Assembly: GCA_018398765.1 (NCBI GenBank)
Contig: JAHBMJ010002439.1
Coordinates: 1 to 19,238, forward strand
DNA length: 19,238 nucleotides
Reading direction: 5' to 3'
Origin: Chromera velia
Lineage: Eukaryota > Sar > Chromeraceae
A model generated the notes under the pieces. The model saw only the letters and a list, made by a program, of their open reading frames with translations. It searched no databases and had not been told where the DNA came from. A program made the position numbers and the translations under genes. Of this stretch, positions 17,964-19,238 are shown in pieces. The number at the start of each line of letters is the position of its first letter. Position 1 is the first letter of the stretch.

Positions 17964-18743
17964 AGGAGGGAGGAAGGGAGAGAAGGAAATAAGAAATCGA
18001 GCAGACACACGTCAACGGATAAAGAAGAAAGCACTTTGTCTCGATCATCCACATCTTCAGAAAACAAGTCAATCGATGAGCAAGAAGATTCTGCAGTGTA
18101 CCACCACACTCCTGAGAAAGTCAAGAATGTGAAAGTGAAAATTTGCCTGCATGCCTGTGGTGCCTCTCAAGTTCGTTTTGCCGATGATTGTGCATCTCGT
18201 CTTCGTCTCTCAAAACATGCCTGTCTGCCCTTGGGAACACATTCGCATATCGCATCCACTTGACCGTCTCCACCCTTCTTTCCTGCGTCTGTTGCTGGCT
18301 GCTCTCCGTTGACGCATGCTCTCTCGAACCTCCCACATCTCCTCCCGCTTCTTCCCTGTACCCGGCTGTCCGTCTGTCTTGGTCAGTCGTCCATGTACGA
18401 TTTCTCCTGTCATTCAGTCTCGTGAAGCAGAAACAGAAAAATCGGAACAAAGAAAACGAAGGCAAAGAGCAACGCATGCCCGAACAAAACTTTTATCAGA
18501 GGCAGTGAAGCTTCTCCTTCGGACTGGTTACCCCTACCGAGCCTTAATTCCTTTCAGACAGCCGATGTTCTGGAGACTTCGGCTGGCTGTATGGAGAAGG
18601 GGGCGGAAATCTTCGAAACGAGGAGACAGGGAACGCAACGGCATTCAGGGCGACGGCGGGGGGGGGCAGAGACCGACTTTGAAGGAGAGCGGGGTACGGG
18701 AGTAAGGGGGAAGGGGGGAGGGGCCGTTGATCTTCGCTTCTGA
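17964..18743 (+). CDS. Unrecognised basic protein, last three exons
   Basis: Exons are (open from 17964, true acceptor unknown) to 18128, 18418-18504 and 18558-18743, ending at TGA 18741-18743. Both introns are GT-AG and both joins are phase 0, which is the main evidence. The first exon reads ESTLSRSSTSSENKSIDEQE, then YHHTPEKVKN (Ser/Glu-rich). The second is SREAETEKSEQRKRRQR, then LLSEA, strongly charged. The third begins TADVLETSAGCMEKGAEIF and turns Arg/Gly-rich toward LRF at the end. KRRQR could be a nuclear localisation signal. The 5' end was not found. No family is recognised, and it may be a non-coding artefact of purine-rich DNA. Confidence 0.35.
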
Positions 18744-19238
18744 ATCACGGCCTCTTATTGTCGAGCATCAGACTAGAGAACAGTCTTTACCGGAACGATC
18801 GAGCATCGGCATGGCATTGCAATCTGTCAGCCTGCACATGACTTGATCCGTGTCTTTGCTGTTCTCTTTGTTCCCTTTTGCATGGCTTCACAACTTTACG
18901 GATCGACTCGTGAAAGACAGAGTCCTTTCTCAGTCTTCCAATGCTTCCAATCTTAATTCTCGCCTCCTCCTACCCATTTTTTTCTTTTGAATTGATCAGT
19001 CAGGTAAAGTTGCACGCACGTTCATCCCCTCATCATCGCATATGACAGCTGCAAACTTGAACAGTACTTAAATCTTTGACCATTGAATACTACATTTAAT
19101 TCCAAGTTTTCAATAAAGATCATTCACCGTGACATCTTCATTGATACTATTTCTATAGTCTTGGCCTAGGCCTGGATTCTAGATATATATATTTCTATAT
19201 ATTTTTTCTGAACTAGAATATAATATATAAGTATATAA
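18744..19238. other. AT-rich spacer at the right edge
   Basis: There is no coding signal. It contains the AATAAA at 19112, a GGCCTAGGCC palindrome near 19164-19173 and a TA-rich stretch to the end of the window. Confidence 0.5.
19112..19117 (+). promoter_or_regulatory. Candidate poly(A) signal
   Basis: AATAAA lies about 370 bp after the stop of the gene ending at 18743. It is long for a 3' UTR but is the first canonical signal seen on this strand. Confidence 0.3.

Noticed and set aside
19160-19238. Palindromic AT-rich stretch at the right edge as a possible TE terminus
   Set aside because: It is truncated by the window, with no second repeat or duplication to compare.

Overview
This is a nuclear genomic window from a unicellular eukaryote. 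Genes are split by GT-AG introns, and the introns are full of CT-rich microsatellites such as (GTCT)n, (GCCT)n and (CT)n. A degraded Ty3/gypsy retrotransposon and hAT-like MITEs sit in AT-rich spacers. Small exons, very simple-repeat-rich introns, moderate GC and TE-rich spacers suggest a chromerid-type alveolate alga, with Chromera velia as my best guess. That assignment is an inference from style, not from a diagnostic gene.

Layout. 1-1433 is the 3' half of a Ty3/gypsy pol gene (RNase H, linker, integrase). It is one continuous frame broken by a single TAG, and the integrase catalytic core is deleted. 1434-6364 is an AT-rich spacer with few genes. It holds a 262-bp MITE (2969-3230, perfect 8-bp target duplication), an inverted-repeat array built on GGGATTTTAC/GTAAAATCCC (3536-3960), a 60-codon minus-strand ORF of unknown origin (4201-4383) and a second MITE (4768-5093, 8-bp duplication with one mismatch). 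6365-7888 on the minus strand is a complete three-exon Fe/Mn superoxide dismutase of 216 aa, with all four metal ligands and bacterial SodA-type (Mn) marker residues.

9742-12056 (+) holds several exons of a cyclin-fold protein; the model is incomplete. 12228-17460 (+) holds twelve exons with conserved phase, encoding about 681 aa. The parts are a disordered N-terminus, a helical region resembling a degenerate EF-hand pair, acidic and Ser-rich disordered stretches, and a C-terminal Ig/MSP-like domain resembling the C-terminal repeats of nephrocystin-4. One phase-consistent path joins the cyclin exons to this gene, so it may be a single large gene with an unusual architecture. 17964-18743 (+) looks like the last three exons of an unrecognised basic protein. 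The final 500 bases are AT-rich spacer with a poly(A) signal.

No operon-like or defence-like system is visible. SOD is transcribed away from the cyclin-like gene, so 7889-9741 probably carries both promoters. The points most worth checking are the cyclin/Ig-domain gene structure, the two hAT-type MITEs, the core-deleted retrotransposon, and the open frame extending upstream of the SOD start.
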